Below, piece by piece: positions 1 through 6,447 of a stretch of DNA of 15,479 nt. The stretch spans positions 1 to 15,479 of the forward strand of contig CAAFWV010000005.1 in NCBI GenBank assembly GCA_900766815.1. Direction: 5' to 3'. The position numbers and the translations under genes were made by a program. The notes under the pieces were generated by a model. That model did no database searches. It was not told the DNA's origin and worked only from the letters and a program-made list of their open reading frames with translations. This DNA is from Lachnospiraceae bacterium (GTDB taxonomy: Bacteria; Bacillota; Clostridia; Lachnospirales; Lachnospiraceae). Position 1 is the first letter of the stretch; the number at the start of each line of letters is the position of its first letter.

Positions 1-82
1 ATCCCTCGAAATTTATCAAATTAAGCAACCCGCGTTGCCACATAATCCCATCCGAAGCGAATCTCCGCGCAAATCATAGTGA

Positions 83-124
83 GATACATCGGAACTCCAC
101 AAAATCATGCAATCCCGATGTATC
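83..124. repeat. Intergenic hairpin, TACATCG family, copy 1
   Basis: The arms GATACATCGG (83-92) and CCGATGTATC (115-124) are perfect 10-bp inverted repeats around a 22-nt loop. No T-tract follows on either strand, so it does not look like a Rho-independent terminator. Arms with the same core occur near 10052-10089 and 14678-14712. The rest of positions 1-160 shows no convincing coding region; it holds only a small GCAAC/GTTGC hairpin at 25-38. Confidence 0.6.
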
Positions 125-164
125 CAAAAATAAATACAACCCAGAAGAAAAATATAAAAAGGTC

Positions 165-193
165 TTGTCATTGCAAAACACTTGTGTTATTAT
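165..193 (+). promoter_or_regulatory. Promoter of the MATE transporter gene
   Basis: TTGTCA at 165-170 and TATTAT at 188-193 are separated by exactly 17 bp, close to the housekeeping sigma consensus. The predicted transcript starts near 200 and has a leader of about 97 nt. The leader holds a 7-bp inverted repeat, TTGCCTT (202-208) with AAGGCAA (242-248). It ends in a strong ribosome binding site, GGAGGG at 285-290, six bases before the ATG. Confidence 0.7.
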
Positions 194-296
194 CTAGAGA
201 CTTGCCTTAAACGCCGAGCTTACAAGAAACATCTAACTTTCAAGGCAACACAGACTCCATAGCCGCTATAAACGAAATAAGGACGGAGGGAATAAT

Positions 297-1646
297 ATGA
301 TTAAGAATAATAATTATGAGTTGAAATTATATATGAAGCGACTGCTTATCATAGCAGTCCCGATAATGCTAAGCAATCTGATTGGACAGCTACAGATGCT
401 CATAGACAGAGTATTCTTAGGCCATGCCAACAATTTGTATATGAGTGCGCTCAGCAATTGTACTACGCCTATGTGGACTACCATGTCCTTCTGCTTCTCC
501 ATAGTGGTTGGAGCATCAATACTTATCAGTCAGAGTGTGGGCGCAGGCAACAAAGATAATATAGAAGAGTATGCCGGTGCTATGATTAAATATAACAACA
601 TAATTCCGGTTATTCTGTTCTTCTTCTGGCTCTTCTTTTCAGAGCCGGTATTTAAGATTATGGGAGTATCGGATAATTTGATGAAATACTGCCTTGAGTA
701 TTCAGTGTATTATGCACCGGTATTCCTTCTGACAGGACTTGGAGGTTCATTGAACGTAATCCTTCAGACCTCTAATTACACCAAACCACTGGTATACTAT
801 GGAGTGATCAGAGCGGGACTCAATATAGTGCTTGATTACATATTAATATTTGGTAGATGGGGATTTCCGGCTCTTGGAATCAAGGGCGCGGCAATAGGAA
901 CAACAATAGCGGAATATATTGGATGTATTTTCATAAGTATTGTATTCTTCGTAAGCAGGAAACTGCCTACAAGACCCGGCATCAAGGCTGTGGTTGCATC
1001 CAAATTCTCAACATATTTCAATTCGGCTAAGCTTGGAGTCAACACGGCACTTGAGGATTTCGCATGGAACCTGGGTAACCTCTTTATGATAAGAATCCTA
1101 AATACTATCAGTGATATGGCAGCCGGAATCTATTCAATAATCTTCAGTGTGGAGGTTCTTGCAGTTGTAATCGTGGGCGCCATCGGTAACGGCACCATGA
1201 CACTGACATCAGAAGCAACAGGCAAGAAGGACCTGCGTCAGTTTAAGGGTGTATGTATCTGTGCCTACGCCTTCAGCGCGGCGGTAGCAGTGCTTATGGT
1301 TATTTTGGGAATCGCCATACCCGAACAGATCCTTAGTCTGTTCACTACCGATCAGGGAATAATAGCAAGCAGTGCGATTTACCTACTGTTGATAGGTATC
1401 AATCTGTTTGCCAAGTCGGCCAACATCATAGTCGGCAACGGAATCAGAGGAAGCGGAGACACCGGTTGGATGCTATATACCCAGATGTTTGGAACCGTAA
1501 GCATTATTGCAATTGCGGCCTTCTTCGTTTATGTATGCAAGCTTGGTATCACAGGTATTTTCCTTGCGGTAATCGTGGACGAAGCAGTCAGAAGCATCAT
1601 CAACCTGATCCATTATCTTAAGATCTGCCGCACACTTGAGGCATAA
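297..1646 (+). CDS. MATE family multidrug/drug:cation antiporter
   Basis: This 449-aa integral membrane protein probably exports toxic cationic or organic compounds in exchange for Na+ or H+. Length and hydrophobicity fit the 12-helix MATE fold. The N-lobe shows the family pattern near residues 174-206, where NIVLDYILIFG is followed by LGIKGAAIGTT. The first helix (about 14-36) contains the usual P-I-M-L-S-N segment. The C-lobe repeats the pattern, with a GSGDTGW segment before helix 10. The ATG is fixed by GGAGGG six bases upstream, and a 17-bp-spaced promoter lies about 100 bp upstream. The gene appears monocistronic and converges on the DUF2334 gene, whose stop is 22 bp away with no obvious terminator between. 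The family is certain; the substrate cannot be read from sequence. A flippase-like role for glycan precursors is a less likely alternative. Confidence 0.93.
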   Translation: MIKNNNYELKLYMKRLLIIAVPIMLSNLIGQLQMLIDRVFLGHANNLYMSALSNCTTPMWTTMSFCFSIVVGASILISQSVGAGNKDNIEEYAGAMIKYNNIIPVILFFFWLFFSEPVFKIMGVSDNLMKYCLEYSVYYAPVFLLTGLGGSLNVILQTSNYTKPLVYYGVIRAGLNIVLDYILIFGRWGFPALGIKGAAIGTTIAEYIGCIFISIVFFVSRKLPTRPGIKAVVASKFSTYFNSAKLGVNTALEDFAWNLGNLFMIRILNTISDMAAGIYSIIFSVEVLAVVIVGAIGNGTMTLTSEATGKKDLRQFKGVCICAYAFSAAVAVLMVILGIAIPEQILSLFTTDQGIIASSAIYLLLIGINLFAKSANIIVGNGIRGSGDTGWMLYTQMFGTVSIIAIAAFFVYVCKLGITGIFLAVIVDEAVRSIINLIHYLKICRTLEA

Positions 1647-1668
1647 AACAGGATATTATCAAATGCTA

Positions 1669-2559
1669 CTATTCGTTGGTTGTATCACGGTACTTGTTGG
1701 TAAGCAGCAGAGGCATACAGATTAATCTTTTTGCCCATTTTTTAGCTGTGCTTTCAGCGTTTGTATAAGACATGTACCAAGCTATCCGCTTCGAATTGGC
1801 TATTTTATTTCTCGCATTTCTGGCAAGGATTGTCCTTGCCTCCGTTATGCGATCTGCTACAGAATAATCATGTGCAAGTTTTATCTGGCTGTCATAGTCA
1901 TAAGAAATAAATTCTTCCCTGTGAGAACTTATGAAGTTCTCAAGTTCTGCAAAGTCTTCTTCCTCCATCATGTTGGGGTGAAGACAGATTGTATCAATTC
2001 CCTTTATCCTGTCATAGCCTGCCAGTCTGCAGGGTATATGAAGAATCCCCTCCCTTACATAAGGAGAAGCCGTCAGTGCATCAGTAACTGCATTAAACCC
2101 AAGTTCTTTTAGTGCTCTTAATGTATTGAGATCAAATGTATGTCCGGGGGCCATGAAAAGTACGGGATTAAGTCCGTTGTTAACAAGAATATCCCTGCCC
2201 CTCTTCAATTTGTCCAATTGTACGTCATATTCAAGCCCGGAAAACTCAGAGAATGAATTAATATGAAGCAATCCCGACGAATCAGTCTCATATATATGAG
2301 TGGTTCCGTGCTGCGCTATTGTATAACCTTCAGCCTCGAGTTCACGCATATATGCAAAAAATTTAGCGTTAAGATCGGCTTCATCATTACAGTCTAAGTC
2401 ATCTGCCGGACAAGCCAAATTTAGATTCTCATCCCGACAATCAGGAACTACACCAAGAATCGGCTTAATATCGTATTTTTGAACGATACCATGTGCTCTT
2501 GCCCACTTGTCCTGATCCATATATGGAGTTATATCATCAAATCTAAGAAGTATTTTCAT
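1669..2559 (-). CDS. DUF2334-type polysaccharide deacetylase-like protein
   Basis: This 296-aa protein matches the NodB-like carbohydrate esterase fold in its DUF2334 branch. The Asp pair is RFDDI (D8, D9). The metal-binding His pair is in QHGTTH (H84, H88). Further conserved histidines lie in APGHTFD (H140) and LHPN (H194). Such proteins are metal-dependent amide or ester hydrolases acting on glycans, though DUF2334 substrates are mostly unknown. No signal peptide is visible, so a cytoplasmic site or a non-classical substrate is likely. The C-terminal 70 residues are basic and helical. The gene follows the acyltransferase gene by 35 bp and is probably cotranscribed. The start is unusual: a 17-bp tandem duplication places a second copy of the first codons directly upstream, and no good ribosome binding site precedes either ATG. 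Confidence 0.85.
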   Translation of the reverse strand: MKILLRFDDITPYMDQDKWARAHGIVQKYDIKPILGVVPDCRDENLNLACPADDLDCNDEADLNAKFFAYMRELEAEGYTIAQHGTTHIYETDSSGLLHINSFSEFSGLEYDVQLDKLKRGRDILVNNGLNPVLFMAPGHTFDLNTLRALKELGFNAVTDALTASPYVREGILHIPCRLAGYDRIKGIDTICLHPNMMEEEDFAELENFISSHREEFISYDYDSQIKLAHDYSVADRITEARTILARNARNKIANSKRIAWYMSYTNAESTAKKWAKRLICMPLLLTNKYRDTTNE

Positions 2560-2577
2560 ATAAGAAGTATTTTCATA
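2544..2577. repeat. 17-bp perfect tandem duplication over the DUF2334 start codon
   Basis: TAAGAAGTATTTTCATA occurs at 2544-2560 and again at 2561-2577. Read on the minus strand, each copy holds ATG-AAA-ATA-CTT-CTT. The upstream copy starts at 2576 and encodes MKILLI followed by a TGA that overlaps the second ATG (ATGA arrangement). Confidence 0.9.
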
Positions 2578-2594
2578 TCAGTATAATTTACCAC

Positions 2595-3362
2595 TCAACA
2601 ATTCAGGGCGTCGTCCATGATATGGACCAATGCCTTAAAAACGCGGGCCTTTAAGCCTTTCGCTACCTCAAAGTCATAGGAGGACTTGGTATATCCGCCA
2701 AAGGACTCCTTAAATTCGGTAATGTTTATCACATCCTCGCCCCTTCCGGCGCCACCCCAGTCATACATTTTAAGACCTAGGTCTCTGAAAAACAGCATTT
2801 CCTTATAATGTAGATATCTGTTAGCCATTCCGATTATATTCCTCGTATTGCCTTCTTCGTCATTCTCAAGTCTGTATAGGGATGCCGAATGAAGCAGTCT
2901 TGCCCGATTATCATCAAATATATGTGTATGATAGATTGCCTTCTGTCCGTTCACCAGACCAATACCTATACTGAGGGCTCCTACTTCCCTGAAATCGACA
3001 AGATCTCGTCTGACACTGTCTCTGTCATCCCAGACTGTATCCTTACTCTCCCAGAAGGTCCTGAAGAAATCCAGGAATTCATCAATGATATCATCTGTTA
3101 TTTCCTCATTCTTAAGCAGTCTTATTTCAACAGCCTCCCTTTCTGCTCTGTTAACCTTATATTTACAACTCTTCGAGAAGCAGGCCTTAATCTCATCATC
3201 GGTTCCCGTGATATCATTAACAAGTGTTATGAATTCAGCAGCACCCTTTACCTCGAACTCTGCCTCATGGTATGTAATGATTCCGGACTTCCGTACAGGC
3301 TCTGTTGCAAACCAGACAACCGGAAAATTAATCGTATGTCTTATTCTGTCTATAACCTTCAT
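2595..3362 (-). CDS. FemAB/GNAT-like acyltransferase
   Basis: This 255-aa protein resembles GNAT-fold acyltransferases of the FemAB/BioF2-like group. These move an acyl or aminoacyl group onto cell-wall precursors or other glycans. Visible marks are the basic helix SKSCKYKVNRAERE (63-76), common in FemX-type proteins, and the C-terminal block NRYLHYKEMLFFRDLGLKMY followed by DWGGAG (201-206) and ITEFKESFGG (214-223), the usual acyl-donor-side signature. An upstream GTG at 3380 is in frame, but the ATG at 3362 has AGGAG five bases before it and is preferred. At 255 aa it is shorter than classical FemA (about 400 aa) and may have only one GNAT-like domain. It precedes the DUF2334 gene by 35 bp, which suggests a shared glycan target; that is inference. 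No transmembrane segment is seen. Confidence 0.75.
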   Translation of the reverse strand: MKVIDRIRHTINFPVVWFATEPVRKSGIITYHEAEFEVKGAAEFITLVNDITGTDDEIKACFSKSCKYKVNRAEREAVEIRLLKNEEITDDIIDEFLDFFRTFWESKDTVWDDRDSVRRDLVDFREVGALSIGIGLVNGQKAIYHTHIFDDNRARLLHSASLYRLENDEEGNTRNIIGMANRYLHYKEMLFFRDLGLKMYDWGGAGRGEDVINITEFKESFGGYTKSSYDFEVAKGLKARVFKALVHIMDDALNC

Positions 3363-3383
3363 ATCTTCTCCTATTGCCACAAA

Positions 3384-3399
3384 TCAAATCATGATTTGA
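3384..3399. promoter_or_regulatory. 16-bp perfect palindrome, candidate operator
   Basis: TCAAATCATGATTTGA is a perfect 16-bp dyad, 21 bp upstream of the acyltransferase ATG and just beyond its ribosome binding site. This is where a repressor dimer or RNA hairpin would act. No matching regulator gene is evident nearby. Confidence 0.4.
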
Positions 3400-3455
3400 C
3401 ACGCAGTTTTTTCTCATCTATTCCATGCTTGTGGGTTATTCATAATATATTATTT

Positions 3456-3563
3456 CACAGAAACATGCCCCGGCAGATACCTTTTACATGTCCCCGGCAG
3501 ATGCCTTACAGATACGCTTGCAGATGCCCCCGGCAGAAGCCTTGCCGATGCCCTACCCATTGG
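3456..3563. repeat. Degenerate 12-bp tandem repeat, about nine units
   Basis: Reading in steps of 12 from 3468 gives CCCCGGCAGATA, CCTTTTACATGT, CCCCGGCAGATG, CCTTACAGATAC, GCTTGCAGATGC, CCCCGGCAGAAG and CCTTGCCGATGC. Weaker units flank these on both sides. The three CCCCGGCAGA blocks lie 24 and 36 bp apart, both multiples of 12. On the minus strand the array is in frame with mnmA and open for 40 codons past its TAG stop, encoding a four-residue period with LLPG, HLPG and YLPG. Confidence 0.75.
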
Positions 3564-3572
3564 ATTGTCAGC

Positions 3573-4670
3573 CTAATCAGCAGATCCGACAATGATACCG
3601 CCGCCAAGCACCTCATCTCCGTCGTAGAGTACTGCGCTCTGTCCCGGAGTAATGGCACGCTGCGCTTCATCAAAGGTAATCAGTGCACTTCCATCCTGCC
3701 TGAATTCCACACTGCATGGTTGCTCCCTGTGTCTGTATCTGATCTTAGCCGCACAGCTCAATATCCTGTGTTCACCTATGTATTCCAACAGTTCGTCTTC
3801 ACCCGCAATCAGATGAATATCCCTGACCAAAACCTTATTCTTATATAACTCCTCATCAGAACCGAGAACAACAGTATTGGTGGCAGGATCAAGAGACTGT
3901 ACATAAAGTCTGCTCTCTGCCGGAACTCCCAAACCACGTCTCTGTCCTATTGTATAATGAATAACTCCCTTATTATCAGCTATATAATTACCTCTGTTAT
4001 CAATAAACTGTCCGGGCTTTGCTTTCTCGCCTGTGTATCGCTCTATCATCCCCGCATAATCACCGTCCGGAACAAAGCAAATATCCTGACTGTCATGCTT
4101 CTTCGCATTGATAAAATCATGATTTAATGCTATCTCTCTAACCTCCTTTTTGCTGAGCTCCCCTAACGGAAAGAGCACATGTGCCAATTGCTCCTGTGTC
4201 AGATTATATAATACATAGCTCTGGTCTTTGGTTGAGTCAAGAGCCTTATACAAATGATATTTTCCGGCCGATTCTTTTATTCGTGCATAATGTCCGGTTG
4301 CGATCATATCATAGCCAAGGATGCGAGCTTTGCTTAGCAGCCTGTCGAATTTTAGATAACGGTTGCAATTTATACATGGATTAGGCGTCTCACCTCTAAG
4401 ATAGCTTTTAACGAACGGATCCATAACGCATTCTCTGAAGGAATCCTTGAAGTTCAGAACATGATACTTCATTCCAAGCTTAAATGCGATACTTCTGGCA
4501 TCTTCAACATCACTAAGTGCGCAGCAGGTTTTACCGTAGGTGGCAGTGTCATAATCTCCATCATACAATTTCATGGTGCAGCCGGCACATTCATACCCCG
4601 CACTTTTACAAAGATATGCAGTTACACTGGAGTCCACGCCTCCGCTCATGGCGATCAATACTTTACTCAT
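3573..4670 (-). CDS. mnmA: tRNA-specific 2-thiouridylase MnmA
   Basis: This 365-aa cytoplasmic enzyme thiolates U34 of tRNA-Lys, -Glu and -Gln, using ATP to adenylate the base and a persulfide sulfur donor. The PP-loop SGGVDSS lies at residues 9-15. The catalytic cysteines are C102 in NPCINCN and C198 in DSQDICFV, in the spacing of the E. coli enzyme. The C-terminal beta-barrel with TIGQRRGLG is present, and the length is normal. The frame can be read from ATG 4709 or TTG 4718. The start at 4670 (MSKVLIAMSGG) matches the family N-terminus, although no clear ribosome binding site precedes it. The gene is divergent from ptsI with a compact shared promoter region. Beyond the TAG stop the frame stays open through a 12-bp repeat array. 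The cysteine desulfurase partner is not in the window. Confidence 0.95.
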   Translation of the reverse strand: MSKVLIAMSGGVDSSVTAYLCKSAGYECAGCTMKLYDGDYDTATYGKTCCALSDVEDARSIAFKLGMKYHVLNFKDSFRECVMDPFVKSYLRGETPNPCINCNRYLKFDRLLSKARILGYDMIATGHYARIKESAGKYHLYKALDSTKDQSYVLYNLTQEQLAHVLFPLGELSKKEVREIALNHDFINAKKHDSQDICFVPDGDYAGMIERYTGEKAKPGQFIDNRGNYIADNKGVIHYTIGQRRGLGVPAESRLYVQSLDPATNTVVLGSDEELYKNKVLVRDIHLIAGEDELLEYIGEHRILSCAAKIRYRHREQPCSVEFRQDGSALITFDEAQRAITPGQSAVLYDGDEVLGGGIIVGSAD

Positions 4671-4692
4671 GCGATAATAGTACACGATTTGG

Positions 4693-4704
4693 GGCAATAT
4701 TGCC
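4693..4704. promoter_or_regulatory. 12-bp palindrome between mnmA and ptsI
   Basis: GGCAATATTGCC is a perfect dyad in the 65-bp space between the divergent mnmA and ptsI genes. It overlaps the proposed ptsI -35 box at 4700-4705, where a bound repressor would block ptsI and could also affect mnmA. An RNA hairpin in the mnmA leader is an alternative. Confidence 0.35.
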
Positions 4705-4729
4705 ACCATGAATAACAATAATGTATAAT
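4700..4729 (+). promoter_or_regulatory. Promoter of ptsI
   Basis: TTGCCA at 4700-4705 and a perfect TATAAT at 4724-4729 are separated by 18 bp. The expected transcription start, six to eight bases past the -10 box, falls on the ATG at 4736. The -10 box overlaps the more upstream in-frame ATG (4721), so a transcript from this promoter could not use that codon. Confidence 0.65.
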
Positions 4730-4735
4730 AAAGTT

Positions 4736-6349
4736 ATGTTTGGAAAATGTGTATCGGATGGAATAGCCATCGGCAAAATAACTATATATAAGAGGCGAAT
4801 ATCACCGGACCAGAGTTCGCGCAAGATTGTTCCCAAGAAGGAAATTGCCAGGTTTAATGAAGCTCGCAAGGAAGCCAGGGGACTGCTCGAAGACAACATC
4901 AGTATCGAGCTTGCCGACAACCATGCTACCAATGCAGAAATCCTAGAGTCCCACCTGACCATTATTGATGACCCCGAATACATCAATGCCATTAAGAATC
5001 TGATCAGAAAGGGCGGCATCAGCGCCGAACAGGCCATTGAGAACATTCGTGACAGTCTCAATGCGAAGTTCCGTGCCCTTGAGGACCCATACATGCAGGC
5101 GCGTGCCGAGGATATTCAGGATGTAAGCAACCGTATAATTCGGATTCTGGTGGGTAAGAACCGCAATGTTCCGAAGCTTGGTTCTGCTACCATTCTGCTT
5201 GCTGACGACTTATCGCCCAGCGAGACCATGCAGCTTGACAAGAATAAGGTTGTGGCCTTCGTAACCAGACGTGGCTCCAAGCTGTCCCATACGGCAATAC
5301 TTTCAAGAACTATGGGAATTCCTGCCATTGTCGGCGTTGATTTTCCGGACGACTGCGATGGCAAAATCGCGATAGTTGACGCATACAAAGGCGAAGTGAT
5401 CATTTCTCCATCCGACTCTGTACTTAACTCCTATATGGAGGAACTGGAGAAGGACAGACGCAGAATTGATGAGCTTAAAGCTCTCGTGGATCAGCCTCCG
5501 ATCACAGCTGACGGAAAATATATCAATTTGTGGGCAAATGTCGGCAATATATACGACGTTAACAAGGCCATCGAGAACGGCGCTGAAGGAATAGGCCTTT
5601 TCAGATCTGAATTCATATATATTAACAGCGATGATTTCCCTTCTGAAGAGAAGCAGTATCAGATATATTGCAGTGCCATCAGACTGCTTGAAGGCAAACC
5701 TCTTACAATAAGAACCATAGACCTGGGCGGCGACAAGCAGGTTCCCTATATGAATATGCCTCATGAGGATAATCCTGCCATGGGAAACCGTGCAGTTCGT
5801 TACTGTTTGGGACATAAGGATGTATTCAAAACAGAAATACGTGCAATCCTACGGGCTGCTGCTCTCGGAAATGTCAGGGTTCTGCTTCCAATGATTATTT
5901 CTCCCGAAGAGATCTGGCAGATTAAGGAGATATTCCATGAGGTTCACGAGGAACTCGTTGCAGAAGGAACAGCATGCGGATATGTGCCAATCGGTGCTAT
6001 GATTGAGACTCCGGCAGCTGCCATTATTTCAGATATCATCGCCAATGAAGTGGACTTCCTCTCTATTGGAACGAACGATCTTACGCAGTATACACTCGCA
6101 GTCGACAGACAGAACACTGACCTTGAATTCATCTGTGACTATCATCACAATGCAATTCTGAGGCTACTTAAAACAGTAATAATCAATGCACATGACCGCG
6201 GCAAACGTGTCTGTGTATGCGGTGAGATTGCAAGTGATACAAGTTTTACCGAAACTCTACTTAGAATGGGTGTTGACGAATTATCCGTATCGCCCAACCA
6301 GTTATTAAAAGTTAAGCAGGCAATAAGAAATGCCAGGGTTAGTCACTAA
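4736..6349 (+). CDS. ptsI: PTS Enzyme I (phosphoenolpyruvate-protein phosphotransferase)
   Basis: Enzyme I takes phosphate from PEP and passes it to HPr, starting sugar uptake by the phosphotransferase system. The protein is 537 aa from ATG 4736, or 542 from ATG 4721; residues here use the 542-aa numbering. The phosphohistidine is H190 in SKLSHTAILSR, where most homologues have GGRTSH or GGKTSH. The PEP-binding C-domain shows R295 (GLFRSEF), R331 (TIRTIDLGGDK), NPAMGNRAVR, E429 (IETPAAA), TNDLTQY and the catalytic C500 in CVCGEIASD. It is about 30 residues shorter than typical (about 570). ATG 4736 is preferred because the promoter -10 box overlaps the earlier codon and neither has a Shine-Dalgarno. 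ptsH is not adjacent, unlike in many Firmicutes. Transcription ends in a hairpin over the stop codon. Confidence 0.94.
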   Translation: MFGKCVSDGIAIGKITIYKRRISPDQSSRKIVPKKEIARFNEARKEARGLLEDNISIELADNHATNAEILESHLTIIDDPEYINAIKNLIRKGGISAEQAIENIRDSLNAKFRALEDPYMQARAEDIQDVSNRIIRILVGKNRNVPKLGSATILLADDLSPSETMQLDKNKVVAFVTRRGSKLSHTAILSRTMGIPAIVGVDFPDDCDGKIAIVDAYKGEVIISPSDSVLNSYMEELEKDRRRIDELKALVDQPPITADGKYINLWANVGNIYDVNKAIENGAEGIGLFRSEFIYINSDDFPSEEKQYQIYCSAIRLLEGKPLTIRTIDLGGDKQVPYMNMPHEDNPAMGNRAVRYCLGHKDVFKTEIRAILRAAALGNVRVLLPMIISPEEIWQIKEIFHEVHEELVAEGTACGYVPIGAMIETPAAAIISDIIANEVDFLSIGTNDLTQYTLAVDRQNTDLEFICDYHHNAILRLLKTVIINAHDRGKRVCVCGEIASDTSFTETLLRMGVDELSVSPNQLLKVKQAIRNARVSH

Positions 6350-6366
6350 CCCCGGCATTTTTATTA
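6329..6366 (+). terminator. Rho-independent terminator over the ptsI stop codon
   Basis: AATGCC and GGCATT enclose an inner GGGTTAG/CTAACCC stem with a TCA loop and one A-C mismatch, spanning 6329-6359. TTTTATTA follows. The ptsI TAA (6347-6349) lies in the stem. The hairpin could also stop minus-strand transcription from the glycosyltransferase gene, with a weaker T-tract. Confidence 0.85.
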
Positions 6367-6414
6367 GTGTATTTACATTTATTAGTGTTTTTTCATTTAT
6401 TAGTTAATTTGTCA
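6360..6414. repeat. AT-rich 18-bp tandem repeat, three units
   Basis: TTTATTAGTGTATTTACA (6360-6377), TTTATTAGTGTTTTTTCA (6378-6395) and a 19-bp variant starting TTTATTAGTTAA (6396-6414) lie directly behind the ptsI terminator hairpin. A partial fourth unit begins at 6415. The array lies between the convergent ptsI and glycosyltransferase genes. Confidence 0.75.
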
Positions 6415-6447
6415 TTTAATTATCGCCAAAAATTCGCCATAAAAAGC

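Noticed and set aside
3468..3543. CRISPR array in the 12-bp repeat region
   Set aside because: Units are only 12 bp, contiguous and degenerate, with no spacers and no cas genes.
2889..3848. 319-codon plus-strand frame across the acyltransferase and mnmA 3' regions
   Set aside because: It is antisense to two well-supported genes, has a Cys/Arg/Pro-rich composition where it crosses the 12-bp repeat, and shows no recognisable domain or ribosome binding site.
4671..4718. N-terminal extension of MnmA from TTG 4718 or ATG 4709
   Set aside because: The family starts directly before the PP-loop, as at 4670, and the extension falls in the divergent promoter region. The weak ribosome site at 4670 leaves some doubt.
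5303..5815. 170-codon minus-strand frame inside ptsI
   Set aside because: It lies wholly inside Enzyme I coding sequence, with no homology that I recognise.
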